Positions 23,100 through 36,900 of a stretch of 64,000 nucleotides of DNA are shown here, piece by piece; position 1 is the first letter of the stretch, and each line of letters starts with the position of its first letter. Origin of the DNA: Condylostoma magnum. Lineage: Eukaryota > Ciliophora > Heterotrichea > Heterotrichida > Condylostomatidae. The notes beneath the pieces were generated by a model. It did not search any database. It was not told the DNA's origin and saw only the letters and a list, made by a program, of their open reading frames with translations. The position numbers were made by a program, and so were the translations under genes. The DNA lies in NCBI GenBank assembly GCA_920105805.1, contig CAKKTI010000011.1:59110-123109 (forward strand), written 5' to 3'.

Positions 23100-26000
23100 C
23101 TAAGTTTTTAAATCTTTAATTGATTTTCCTTCATTTTGCGAATCGTCTAATTGTATATTCTGCTTTTTCTTTAATCTATTTCTAATCTGCTCCACAACAT
23201 TTTTCACTAGTAGAAAATAAAAAGCTATCATTAAGGTAACCAAGAATATCAAATTAAGATATAGCACTGTCTTACTAAAATCTTAACCTACATTATATTC
23301 AATGTCTAATGTAGTTAATATCGAGCAAATTAACACACTAACTGTTAACAAAATTTCCTAAGCTATTTACAAATAATTACCAAGAATATTTATTTTAAAT
23401 GGTTTTAGCCTTGTTATAATTACCATAAACTGTTTAAAACTTACATATCCACATACTAAGAAAAGTGTCCATGATTAAATGTACTTTGAATTCTAGAAGC
23501 AAACAATAACTAAAGCTAATGCAGTTTTCCTAGCAATTTTTATCAATCCATAGTTTAACTTATTTGCATATCTATAATCATACTACTCATAAAGAATTCC
23601 GTACTTTTGTAAATGTTCTTAAGATTCTAAGACGGTATAATGCTGCATAATAACCTTGTAATAATAAATTGAAATAACAAAGATATACAAGCTGAATAGG
23701 ATTACTATGAAGATTCAGTTTAAAATATTGATTGTATCGTAAATTCCAATATCATTTAATTGTACAAAAACTCCTATAGATACTCCCATAAAAAACTACT
23801 CACTGAACTTAAACAATAGTTTGTATCTAAGAATATCTCTAACCTTTTCAAATATAGCTTTCTTCAAAAATTTAATCAATAAAGTAAAAATTCCAATCAA
23901 GGATAAAACTATTAGAAATACTGCCAAAACAGAGCCACAATGCAGTAGAAAGTCGTAGTTAACATCCTGATTATTTATTTGTTCTAGATCTCCGTTAAAA
24001 CGATCTTAATTTACTGAGTCTCCAAGAAAGTTAGGTATAAATGTTCCATTACTGAATTACCATGAAATAAAAAATCCTCTTAATTCATAGGTAATATTTG
24101 ATCCGATAAATCGTAAAGCTGATAGTATTTACATGTACTCTACAGTTCTCCATAGAAAAGAATCATCAATCTAGCTTCCACAGCATTGACTTGATATTAA
24201 ACTTAGGCCTAATCCTACTCCCGTTGTGTATTAAACAGCATAAGATGCTGTCTCTACAGCTTATAACTCAGGTGAAATGTACTGATCTAATACTCTACTA
24301 TTAAGTGATTAGGGAACTACAGTGAACCCTGCAAAATCTTTGAACTAACCGCTCAAATCAAACGTGAATTTTGAGTACTTTTATATAGAAGAAATTGGCT
24401 CAATTATCACTACTATTGTAGTATTTTCTGAGTCTTCATATTCTAAAGTGGAATTGAATATACCTCTTTAATCATGAGTAATTTCAATCTCACTTTCAAG
24501 TTAACCCTCTTGTATATTTACCTTCTAGTTGAATTTAATATGAAAGTAGTATTCGTCGTTCTCTAAGCCAATATACTCCACCTCTGCCTCAAATTTTCCT
24601 CAGTAGCAATAATTGCCTTGGCATGTGAATCCTGGTTCTGTTTAGCAGTAATAATCGCATCCATCCCCTGATACTCGATTCCCATCATCACATTATTAGC
24701 TTCCAAATGACACACCATCTCCACAGATCTATTCACATTGTTAATCTAGTAATAGTATAATATCTTCACTTAAATCGTCAATTTTTTAAGTAAAATCAAA
24801 ACCAAAGCCTTGGATATCCTAACAATTGTAGCATAATCCATTAATATTAGCATAGTCTCTCTCGCATTGAATGCAACCATTCATATCACAAGTTTGGCAG
24901 TTTTCTCCACACTTTGTGCATATATTATTCTCATTATTATAATAGCCTTATTAGCAGACACATTATTAATTTAGTAACTGATAGGGTTCTATACATTTCA
25001 GACAAGACACGTTGTAATCTTCACATAAAGGATATATCTAAGATTACATTATATTATTCAAATCATTAGAGTTTGAAACGTTTTGGAAAATATCTAGTGA
25101 TGTTATCTAAGCAGTTACTTATATAGGCTGTTTTAATTAAGTTTCTTATAGAATATAAATCTGAATAGTTTAAAGAGGGTTTTAAGATTCAGTCTCAAAT
25201 TAAAAGGCATTCAGATCTTATACTGTTATTACTAGATCATCTTTTTGAATTTGCCTTGAAAGCTAGAAGATTTAAGGGAAAATTATTTAAAGGTTGTAGT
25301 ACCCTTGCTTCAGTCCAGTATACTTTAGAGAGGGCTTATCAACTTTAATTGTGCATACAGAGGCATTATACCTATCTCCAGTTGTACATTGAGCATCTTA
25401 TTCTATAGCACATTCCTTAGAGCATCCATCATTATTATATTTATTACCATCATCACATTAATGACTACCTAGATTAATTCCATCACCACAGTACTCTTAA
25501 CACTGCTAATTTAACTCATTTATTACATCCTATTATGTTTAATCCAGAGTAAACTGATAATTTTGTCCAAATCCTTGATAATCATTACACTCAATACATT
25601 TCCCCTAGTATAAAAAGGCAAATTGGTTACATAATAAGCACGTACCTTTGTTACAAACTATGCAAGAGTCACAAGGTGTACATTGTAGCGGCTGAACTAC
25701 TGAACCTGCACTGCAGTCTGATTGACAGGCGTTTTCATCTGTAGGTTTGATGCAATCTGGCATTTCCTCCGCTTAGTTTAAGATAGTTGATATACTAGGA
25801 AGATGTCGCTCAACGTAAATTCTTCTTAGAAACCCTTAGAAGTTTTAAGTAGCTTATAATCTCCTTCTTAATGGGCCATAAATTGGATTATTTCCAAAGT
25901 AAAGCTAGCTATTATGGGGGATATTTATAGGATTTATAAGCTGAAATACTTGGTGGCTTTTATTTAGAATTATACTCAGGCTATAAGCATCTATCTTCAA

Positions 26001-27650
26001 AGCAAAATAAGTTCATGAATACTTTTTCTCAATTCTAATAGAATAAAAGATTAGCCCTGTACATTAGTCAAAGCTTTCAAGTGAAAATTGTATCTAAGAG
26101 CCAAGATCTTCTATTTAAACTTCAAGTAGCACTTAATTATTACTTACTGACAAAAATATACCGGGCTATTCCACAAGCGTCCAAGCAGATATAGTAAAAG
26201 TTTTCCCTAGTTCAGGATCATTTGTTTAAACATCCTTTATTCTTATACTACCATTCTCCATTAGATAATACCCTCTCTCTTCTAGGTCAAAAGCTTATGA
26301 GTTGAGTACAGAAAGTCTATTTTAACTAGGGAAATCTGCAAAATTTTAGTATTCTCCATATGTTTGCACCTAACATTAGTTCGTACTGCTATCAAAATTC
26401 ATTCCAATAGGGCAAAATTAACTACAAACTTGATTTATAGGGTAAAACTTATAGTTATACTGGCATTAATCACACAGATAATGCCCATCCGCACATTATT
26501 AGCAACTATAAAGATTAGTAGTATAGTCTGGACAACCTTCACAAGTTTGAGAGGCAAACAGTGGAGAAAAGGTCTATTCTATTTAATAAAGGTAGAAATC
26601 TTAAAACATAACAGGAATAGCATCGAAATAGAGATAAAAATGATCCTCTGTGTCAAAAGTAACTGAAGTATCTACTTAGAGTTAATCATAGACATAAATT
26701 TGATAGTAATACCCTTCAATAGTAACTTACATCCAAACCCATTGATTGAAATAATAACCATCTATGTAAAAAGGGGGATCGGGAAATTAGGGAGTACCTA
26801 CATCAAAACTTTATACCATGATTCTCCCGTCACCCTATATAAAAATCTCTACAAATGATCCATTCATAGTAGCATCAATAAATAGCAGGCGAAAGCCAGA
26901 AGTTGCTTGTGTAACATAAAATCAAAAGGTTAAAGATCCACCATGGGTGGATAGGCAGTTCCCAGATTGTTCTATAGTTATTTTGCAATTATCTCTCCAT
27001 TCGAATTGTAATTCATAAGCGTTTTACTGAGGAAGGGTTAAAATCGATTGCGGGAGAATTGGAAGTCTGTCTTTACTGAATCCTTTTATAAGATCATTTA
27101 TGTATTTATTATCTGCATATGACTCTATATCTATTTGTCCTCAGCATACGTTGTTAATTACTTCTAGATCGAACACAGCTCCATTGTATGAGTCTGAAAA
27201 GTTGATTCCACCAATATCATTGAAAGAATCCGAAGAAGCTACAAATTCTTTTGGTACAGATATCTAAGGGAAATAAATATTTACCACCGTAGTTCCTGCA
27301 CAGTTAGTTATGGCGAAAAAGACCAATCTATTTGTTGAAGCATTTGCCATGTTCTCCTCTGCTCCAATGGGTAGGTCTACCTCATAAACTCCAGCAGCGT
27401 TATTGATTTCTCCTATTGTATTACCTAAATTATTTAAGAGCTCACAAAAAATGCCATCGTAATGATCTTCATGATAAGGCCTAACTCAGAAAGCAATAAC
27501 GTAATCCAAGCTTGAAACATGGACTCCTATATCAAAGTTAAATGGAGCATCTGGATATGTGCCAATCTACGCAAATAAGAGGTAATCCGTGCTTTAAAAC
27601 AGCTCAATAGTTTGGCTGAAACAGACTTCTAAAAGTATGAAGAGTGACAT
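23100..27650 (-). CDS. Giant surface protein B: LamG-like, Cys-rich (DUF4215-type) and multi-pass membrane protein (1,516 residues)
   Basis: Signal peptide MSLFILLEVCFSQ. The first 330 residues hold one or two concanavalin/LamG-like beta-sandwich regions (GSLTFWFYV, NQWVWMQVTIEG, PVMFQDFYLY). Furin-like Cys pairs follow (CEGCPDYTTNLYSCQQC). Repeats then appear with the CDDGN-x-GDGC pattern of Myxococcus-type Cys-rich (DUF4215) modules, for example YCDDGNRVSGDGCDYYC. The last 300 residues contain several membrane segments and a basic cytosolic tail (RNRLKKKQN). It ends TAG TAA at 23102-23097. It is a clear tandem paralog of gene C, on the same strand. Function unknown; likely exposed on the cell surface. 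Confidence 0.8.
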
Positions 27651-28041
27651 TTTAGTTTGTGGGCTATAAATCTTGGAAAATATTAAACATAATAAAGTTT
27701 CAAATAGATTTTCACTGTCTATATACAGTTTTGATAGTTTATTCATGTTGTTGTATATATTAAACTAAATGGGATGATTATATTTTGATAAAAGCTGTAT
27801 GTAAACATTGATTTTAATACAAATTCTAATTTGATGCTCAATATACTATACTTATACTAGAGAAGGAATAGTTATATCAAATTAATGTTATTCTGATTTT
27901 TTACTGAAGTCCTGGATATAAACGTCTAGAGCTTGAAGTACTTATATTCAAAAAAGTTGTATAGTTACCTATTCTTCCAATAACTACAAGATACTTTATA
28001 GAAATTCAATTGATCAAATTAAGCTTAATAATATAAGTAAA
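27651..28041. other. Spacer upstream of surface gene B
   Basis: 391 nt of AT-rich DNA with no convincing coding frame. It should contain the gene B promoter on the minus strand and the leader of the small plus-strand ORF at 28042. No motif recognised. Confidence 0.35.
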
Positions 28042-28332
28042 ATGGATAGAACATCCTTGGCCTTAGTAGATAAACTTATATAATTAAAACTATTTATTAA
28101 AAGTGTAACCTGGTAAAACTTATAAGTAAATTCTAGAGTTGGAGTAGATTATTAATGATAAAGGAAAGTTCACCTCTTATAGTATTAATAATCATTGTTT
28201 TATAAAGTAATTGCTAACTAAAGGGGAGATTATGTATGAATGAAATTTTATTAAATTATTATATATAGGCTATACTCTTGTACTGAAAATAATTTAGCAA
28301 AATTTGGCATCCTATACGCTTATAATAACTAA
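28042..28332 (+). CDS. Putative small protein, 96 residues
   Basis: From ATG 28042 (MDRTSLALVDKLIQLKLF) to TAA 28330. The composition is protein-like, with RVGVDYQWQRKVHLL and a Tyr/Trp-rich middle, ending GILYAYNN. About one codon in seven is a reassigned stop, higher than in the strong genes. There is no family match I recognise. It could be chance in a code without fixed stops, so confidence is low. Confidence 0.3.
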
Positions 28333-28390
28333 GTTTTGCTTATTATATAGTTTGGTGTAGTACGAAACTTTATTTGTATAATTAAAGCAT

Positions 28391-28969
28391 TTATTTTACT
28401 ATTATGTCTAAATACTCCATATCCTATTGATATTATATTCCATGAATATCGTTCATTTATAAAGCTTAGACAACCTCTTCTTCAGATAAATGATCAAGTA
28501 CCTCCTATGTAGATCTAAATGTATAATTGAATTAAATATATAAGAAGTTAAGTTGTTTATGCATTTGGTAGCCAACTATGAGTTGAATCCTTTGTATATC
28601 TTGTCCATTATTCTGCTGAGCAGAACTTATTGGATAAACTAGATCTTTAATTATTTCTTTTCATCTATCTATAAACTGATAAGCTTTAATTCATTATGTT
28701 CGTCAATCCCTTCTTATAACGCAATATTCATTATTTCTATGAGTTGGTTTAAAATAATGCTTTCAGTTTGCTGTAATTAAATATTGATTTAATAAGTTGC
28801 TTAGATTGATATCAAATTGTAAACTTGACTTACTTTCAAAAAAATTAAAATGGAAGAATATCTGCTGGAACAAACTAGAAGAAATAAATTTACTACTAAT
28901 TGTATTCTCATTGGTAGTGGAAGTAGATTTTTAATAAGGAAATTATGATATCCAAAGTATTTCAATCAT
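28391..28969 (-). CDS. Unknown protein, about 192 residues
   Basis: The frame from ATG 28969 (MIEILWISQFPYQKS) to TAA 28391-28393 becomes convincingly protein-like over its last 120 residues: NWKHYFKPTHRNNEYCVIRR, DWRTQWIKAY, then DIQRIQLIVGYQMHK and STQEVLDHLSEEEVV. Three Trp in DWRTQW, RWKE and NWKH are written TGA. It lies between the tandem paralogs B and C. The N-terminal third is weaker and the true start could be later. Not assigned to a family. Confidence 0.5.
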
Positions 28970-29147
28970 AAAAGATTAAAACATTATTTAACTTATACAA
29001 AATAACTATTAACATCTAAGAAATTAGTTACCTAATATTAAGAAATTATAAACCTGAAGGCTTAATCTTTGTATTTACAATCAAATATAGTGTATCTAAC
29101 ATAAATACTTTTCAATCAAATAAATTTAGATTAACCTTTTAACTAAG

Positions 29148-32100
29148 CTATGTTTTATCTTTTGCTTCTACATTTTCAGCTGGAGCAGGAACTACTTTTT
29201 ACTCTTTTTTCGCTTAGCTTCTTTTCTTAAAAAATTATGCTATAGTTTTGATGAAATTTAAATAAAATACAAATACAATTATAGCTAAAATGATCAGATT
29301 TAGATAAAGTATCATTTGGCACATATCTTAACTAAATTGATCCTGCATATAATCAGTACTTATAATGCAGAGAATTAATACAGTGAAAAAATATATCGTC
29401 TCTTATAAAATTTACAGATAGTTTCCGAATATTTTGCTTATAAATGGTTTTAAGTATATAACCAAGCATAACCACTGCATAAAACTTACAAAAAATGTGA
29501 ATATTAAAAGAATTCAAGATTAAATATTCTTAGAGTTCTAGAAAAATATTATTACAATAGCAAGAATAATTTTTCTAATAAATTTAAGTAATCCATATCT
29601 TAACTTATTAGGATTACAGTAGTCGTATTATTCATAAAGAATCCCGTATTTCATTAGGTGTTAAGAAGATCTAAGGATACAGTTCGGCTATATCTAGACC
29701 TTTTACTAGAATATAACAAAAATTAATCCAAATAAACTTAAGAGTAAGCCTAATAAAATCCAGTTTATTATATTTATTGGCTCATAGATTCGAATATCTG
29801 TTAATTATATGGCTATAGCAATCATTACTCCCATGAAGAATTACTCACTGAATTTGAATAAAAGCTTATATTTCAGAAAATTGCTTCCTTTTTCTAATAT
29901 TGGTTTTTTCAAAAATCTTGTTAATATATATAAGATCGTAATCAATATGAACAAAATAAGAAAAACAGCTAGCACTTAGCCACTGTGCTTAATGAAATCA
30001 TAATTAAGTTCTTATTGATCCACTTAGTTCAAATCTCCGCTAAAAAGATCATTGTCAATTGAGTCTCCTAAGAAATTCGGCAAAAATGTTCCATTGCTAA
30101 ATTCCCAAAATATGAAAAATGCTCTTAACTCATAGGTGATAGGCGATCCAGCAAATCTAAGAACATTTAGAATTTACATATACTCAACAGTTCTCCATAA
30201 AAAGTCTAGATCACCTGCTACATTACAACAGCTATTTTAAATGATCCCAAATCCTAGTCCAAGTCCAGCTGTGTATTGAATAACATAAATTGTTGTTTAA
30301 ATGTTTTCTAATTCTTGTGTCATGTATTGATCCAAAACAGTAGAGCTAAGTTCCTATGGTTATACAACAAATCCAGCTAAATCTGTAAAACTATCACTTA
30401 ATACAAATTTAAAGATAGAATACTTTTATACAGAACTGCTAGGACTTATAACTATTTCAATTACTTTTTTATTGCCTTAGTAAAACTCATAATAAGCATT
30501 GAATAAAGCAAACTAATTATGTGTTATATCAATCTCATTTTCAAGTTGGCTTTAATCTAGTCTAACCTCTTAATTAAAAGTAAGATAAAAGGTATATTTG
30601 CTATCCCTTAATCCATTATATGATATTTCTACAAGATATTGCCCCCAAGCACAATGATTATCAACACAAGTGAATCCAGGCTCAATCTAGCAATTTCTAT
30701 CACATCCATCTCCATTTAGCATATTCCCATCATCACACTCTTAGCTTCCAAATGAAATCTCATCTCCACACACCTATTCACAATAATTATCAAGCTATAT
30801 TAATAGATCCAACCCTAACTCATCCTTTCCTATGCTAAAATCTACACTAAATCCTTCAATATCTTAGCAGTTATAGCACTGGGAGTCAATTCTTACTAAG
30901 TCTCTATCACAAACTAAACAGCCATTGATATTACAGCTTTAACAGTTTTAGGGGCATTGTGTACATTAATTATTTTAGGTAAGGTAATAACCATTGCTGC
31001 ACAAGCATTGCCCGTTTATTAGTTCATATGGTTCTATACACTTTTAGCAATATTACTTGTAGTCTTCACAGAGAGGATAAATAACAGTCTGCATTAGGTT
31101 TGTAAGATTATCAGTTTCATTAGTATTTTCGAAAAAGTCTAAAGATTATAGTTATGCTGTTACTATTTTTTCTTCGTATATGAAATTTTCTTATAGCACA
31201 TAAATTTGAATAGTCTGCACAGGATTAAAAGACTCAATACTCCACTAGAAATTATCAAAATCTTATATTGTGAGTATAATATCACTTTTTTCAAATTATC
31301 TCGTTAAATCAAATCTTTGTTCGAATATAATCTATAGATTATAATACCCTTGCTTTAAACCACTATAAGTAAGCTTTGCCGGATCAGCCTAAACTGTGCA
31401 CTAAGAGGCTGTATATCTATCTCCCTTTGTGCAAGTTGCTCCTTATTCTATTTTGCATTTATTAGAACATCCATCATTACTGTATATGTTACCATCATCA
31501 CATTCTTATGCCCCTAAATTGATTCCATCTCCGCAGTATTCTGGGCAGTTTTATTACAACGTGTTTATTATTCCTTGGGATGTTTGGTCTAGGGCATAAT
31601 TATAGATTTAACTAAATCCTTAGTAGTCATCACAGATTAAGCATTTACCGTCTTTAAGAATACTAAAATCCTCACACAAAAGACAGGTCCCCTTATTGCA
31701 TACTATACAATGACGGCAAGAGTTACAGTTTTATGATGGAAATTATCAGCTAGCTTTACAGTCTGATTGACAACTTGCCTCATCTTTTGCTATAAGACAA
31801 TCAGTCATTTCTTCAACTTGTTCCATAATAGTATCTACTGGGGGCAATTGTCTTTCTACATAAATCCGTCTAATAAAGCCTTGAAAATTAATAGTAGTAG
31901 TTAGCATTCTTCTAAGAGGATCAAATATAGGATTATATCCAAAATATACTTGTGAATTTAATGGGATACTAATCGAGTTCTGAAAATTAAGCACCTTTTT
32001 TGTTTTATTCAGAATAAGAGTCACATCACCCTTATCTACTTTCAAGGCAAAATAGCTTCATGAGTACTTTTTATCAACAGTAATTGAAAAATGTAATAAT

Positions 32101-33839
32101 TCTCCACATTCATCTAATACTTTTATTCAGAATTCTTCTATACTATCATTATTTTACACAAGTATTTAAAGAATCACAGAGGCATTACTAATTGTAAGAA
32201 ATATCCCTGGTTTTTCAACAAGAACCCAAGTGGATATAATAAAAGTATTTCCTAATTCAGGATCAACTGTTTATTAGTCTTTTATTCTGACACTGCCCTT
32301 ATCTAGTAAATAATACCCTCTTTCTTCTAAATCAAATGCATTCTGACTCAACTATGCATATTTAGTACTGTGCTATTAATCAATAAAGCTTTAAAATTAT
32401 CCAGTTGCTTGTGTAATACAAGCATTAGATAAATTATTAAACTCCATTCCAATAGGACAGAATAAAGAACATACAGAGTCAACTGGCAGAAATTTATAAT
32501 TTTACGTGCACTTGTCGCATAATAAATGCCCATCTGCACATTATTAGCAACTAAACAAATTAGTTGTATAGTCCGGGCAATTTTCACAAGCTTAGGATGT
32601 ATATAGCGGTATAAAGGGATTAAAACTCTCCCATATATAGAAATCCTAAAACATAACAGGTAATTGATCATTATATCATATAGAAAGATACGCTGATTAA
32701 GGTATTCCAACATCTAATTAATTAATCTCCTTTCTTTCATTTATATCAACTGATAGTTTAGTTGAGAAGTATGTCATATGTATTCTAATTCATTAGCCGA
32801 CATATCTGCCTTCAAAATAAAAGGGGCTATATGTACTAAATATATCAGATACTCGTCGAGATGGGCCTGGGAATTCTCCTGGAAATTCTTCTCTTTATTC
32901 TTCTGGGAATTCTTCTGGAAATTCTTCTGGGTATTCTTCTGGGTATTCTTCTGGAAATTCTTCTGGGAATTCTTCTGGATTATATGCGCCTGTATTTCCC
33001 CCACTTCCATCAGTAGGGAGCATTAATAATCTATTATCATCTAAAATCTTAAAAGTGTCGGCTCTAATTTTATTTGTAAAGTCAATATGTATTAAAGTAA
33101 ATTAAGTATCCTCTTGTGCAACATAAAATCAGAAACTGATAGACCCATTGTAATCATTTCCGCAGGTATTCTACGAATCTACATTTATCGAACACTCATT
33201 ATACCAAGTTATTTCTGTTGTCAATTAGCCTTTAGGAACTTGGTCTAAAATTACTTCAGGTAGAACGGGTAGCCTATCTTTATAGTAATTTTGTATAAGA
33301 TCATTGTTGTACTTATTCTCAGCATAGGTTATTATGCCATTTTGTGTTAAACATTAGCCATTTAGCACTTAAAGTTCAAAAATTGTACCCTCAAAGTAAT
33401 CACTAAATTCAATGTATTAAGTTTAGTGCGAAAAGGTTCCGGTACTGAAATAATCTTCCAAGTATTAAGGATAGTAGAGGTTTATGGTAAAACTTCCTTA
33501 GCATTACACTAAAGCAAATAATGCTAACTCCAGAACGTCAGATGGTGTGATACTATCGCCTGAGTCGATATCAAAGATAATATCACCGGAATTAATCAAA
33601 ATCATTCCAAAGTTATTATCATCTTAGTCGTAGAGAAGGCAAAGATCTTATTGAGAATTGTCATTAAGTTTTGCCCAGAATAATATTGTGTAATCAGACG
33701 AGGGGACATACTGAGCTATATTATACTTGAAGGCAGGGCCAGGATTTGACCATTGCTTAGGTAGGACTAAGTACTCAACGTCTTGGAATAGCTAGACAAG
33801 CTATCCAGATATGAGGTGGAGAATGATAACTAGGAACAT
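29148..33839 (-). CDS. Giant surface protein C, tandem paralog of B (1,563 residues)
   Basis: Signal peptide MFLVIILHLISGQ. The same order as gene B is visible: LamG-like beta-sandwiches (GSISFWFYVAQ; PVMFQDFYIW), CENCPDYTTNLFSCQQC, DUF4215-type CDDGN and GDGC modules, and a C-terminal block of membrane helices with a basic Ala/Glu/Lys tail (PAPAENVEAKDK). It differs from B by a roughly 40-residue Pro-Glu-Glu-Phe/Tyr repeat near residues 283-323, inserted in the second beta-sandwich. It ends at TAG 29148-29150. Placement next to B on the same strand indicates tandem duplication. Confidence 0.8.
32871..32992 (-). repeat. In-frame PEEF/PEEY tandem repeat inside surface gene C
   Basis: About eight to ten copies of a 12-nt unit encode Pro-Glu-Glu-Phe or Pro-Glu-Glu-Tyr. 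They decay at the far end into REEFPGEFPGP, and one unit contains TAA as Gln. Paralog B lacks it, so it arose after duplication or was lost there. Likely a short extended acidic spacer in the ectodomain, prone to slippage. Confidence 0.85.
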
Positions 33840-33936
33840 TTTTATTATAAGGTTAAATATATAGGCTTTTACATTTAATAAGTACAGTGTATTCATGCTT
33901 AATATATACAGTGCGATATCTATATTAGTTAACAAA

Positions 33937-36900
33937 ATGGAATCAAACGCATTAGTCTACGAGCGACTAGATGAAATAATGGAAGGGCAATCCATCGCAA
34001 AACCTACTCTATTATGAGATATTCTGTATCTATCAAAAGATCTAGAGGAAGATGAGTAGATATCAGTGATACAATAACTTATTGAAATTTCAAAAGCAAA
34101 TCTACATAATAATATAGTCCTAATGACCCATTCAACTAGAATCCAGCCTGACAACAGACGATTTTATATCATAAATTATCTAATAGAGGAAAGCATGAAC
34201 AGTAGCTAATCAATCTTTGAATGATACTTAGAATTAATACATTAATTAGCCATATCAACAGGTGTATTGAAGGAATCAGTCAATCTTATAATACAAAAGA
34301 TTATAAGCTTATAAGATTCGTAAGAAATTGATAGAGGAATTAAACTAATAAGACTGTTATTAACCCAGCCTAAGCCTATTGTTCCTTATAATTACCTTTA
34401 TTTCTCGGGAAAAGGAAGTGGAATCCAACTTAATTTTGACAATGATACCTCGTTTCCATTTCTAAAAGGATTTGCATTCTGTATTTGACTAAGAATTGAG
34501 GAAAATCAATCATTATAACCTTAAAAGATCTTTACATTTCACTCAGCTGGAAACGGAGGATTTGAAGCTTATTTGATATAAAATCGCTTGTTTTATAGAA
34601 ACTTATAGCAAATATACTAAGAGCCCAGCCAAAATGATTCAATTATATGCGAAATTCCGTACTTATAGTGAACTTTTATAGCATTATAACATGAAAGGAA
34701 CAATATTAAGTACTTGATCAATCAAAGCGAAGCATAGACTGTTAAAATGGATTTTCTGAAAGTAAGATAAAAGTCTGCAAAGTTGACTCAAGGCTATTTA
34801 TTAAGGGATTTCTAAGGATAGGTTTCTTGTATGTGATTTTTCAATGAAATGATAACAATTTAGAAGATGAAGAACATCTACCAGTATTACAATGTAGGAC
34901 CATAAGGCCACGATGCACTAAGGTCAATATACAGGGTTCTTGATAAAAACTTATCCCCTAAGTTAAAACTATTTTATCATCCTCTGAGGTGCTATAATGG
35001 AATTGTTTATGACTGTATAAACTAAATAGACGGTATTTTTGAAGGTGTAAGTGGAAGTAAGCAAAATAATCCAAATAAGCTTAGTTTTATAGGAGGAATT
35101 GGGCTAATTTTACCTATTCTGTAACTTGATATAAATAATGAAACTTTTATAAACTGGCTGTCTTTGTTACGAATATGCCTAGTAGATAGACCTGAGAACT
35201 AGTAAGAAGCATATAATATGAAGTTATTTAAAGCTTTATCATTAATATTTAGGGATTTAAAGGAAGATTTGTTTTCTATGTAAGTAATGTAAATCTTAGA
35301 AGACATTCAAAGCACATTGATGCCTTAGTTAAAAGACTAGATGACATTAGAGCTATTATGATCCTTTTAAGTATGGAATAAGTGCTCTCAAGCAATCATT
35401 GAATAAGTAATTGTCTAATTAATAACCCAGTACTTAAAGCACTCGTAAACCCTAAGTAAGAAAGTAGGAATATCTGAAATCTTAGATATTTTATTAGAAT
35501 ATTTTGATACTAAGGATCATTTACAGCGGTTCACTAATAAGAATAGTTATCTAATAGGTGATATAGTGAAAATCATAGAACTGATTTTATTTAATGGGAA
35601 TGAAACCACAGCTTAAGGAATAAGAAACATGGTTGCCTGCCTTTACCACAAGCCTAATACAGAAATTTAACTACACCTTCTAAATTTGATTAAAAAAATG
35701 ATAAGTTCCCACCCAGGAAACCCAATTTCACCCAATCCTACTATATTCGCCAAGATTTTCATAGAAGCTAGTGGAATAGAGCTCTTACTATTCCTTATTT
35801 CCTCCTCAACAATATAAATTAGAGGATTGTGTTTATCCTGTATTGATATACTACTAAGTGACTTTAAAAAGCTAATAAATATAGGTTAGCCTAAGGATAT
35901 CTTTTAATTTATTGCTTTTGTGATTTTTCCGAGGAATCCAGTAAGTAAGAGGAACTCGACTGGAGCTGACTCTTTCTCTAATAGAAAATCACCTATACAA
36001 CCAAGTTCATAAAGGGAAAGCTTCAGTGAGCCCTAAGAAAACATACAAGATGAGCTAATATAAAAGATACAAGATTTAGCTTCATAATGTATTGAGTCCA
36101 TGTATCCTGGGCGAAAGTCCTCTAATACAAGTCTTGACTTATAAGACACTTCTTATATATTTTCTCCGTAAGAAAGCGAGGAAGATGCAGTGTATTTAGC
36201 TGTTTTGGAGGTTCTACTAAGAAGACCTCTACAAGGAATGGGGATTTTAGATGATACTGATTATATAAACAGCCCACTTGCTTTAAGTTTGTTTTTGGAG
36301 GTAATTGCAGGGGGGACTAATCATATAAGACATAAAGCCTTATAAGATCTTCTTATGCTGACTAAATGAAATGATTAAAACTCACTGAGTTTAATTGCCA
36401 GTTAGGATTGGCATATTTGGCTTTTAAATCTACTATATGAAACCTCAGGCTCAGATGATATAGGGCTGACAGTAATCGATATGGGTATGCGGCTACATAC
36501 AATAGTGATCAAGTAAAACATATGCTCGGACGAAAATAGCTGTAGTAATATAAGAAAGATGTTGTATTGGCTAGAAAGTAAAAGATTTGAGGACTTTTTC
36601 AAGGCTAGAAGTATTATCATAAATTTACTATAGAAATTATTCGAATCTCTTTAGTAAAATTGCTTAGAAAGTAAACCGTAGCTGGGAAATGTTCTCTGGA
36701 AGAATCTAGTATAGACAATTTATACTATTGAGGAGCTTATACTGTACTCTAAAGATGTTCCTGAGAATCTTCCAGATTTTCATGATATAATAGACCCCTG
36801 GCTCTGGTGTTAAGGAAAGTGGCACGATGATTAAGTGTTTGAAGCATATTTCAAGCTAATCGATCCAGTATGACCTGATGATATATTTAATTTCAGTAAC

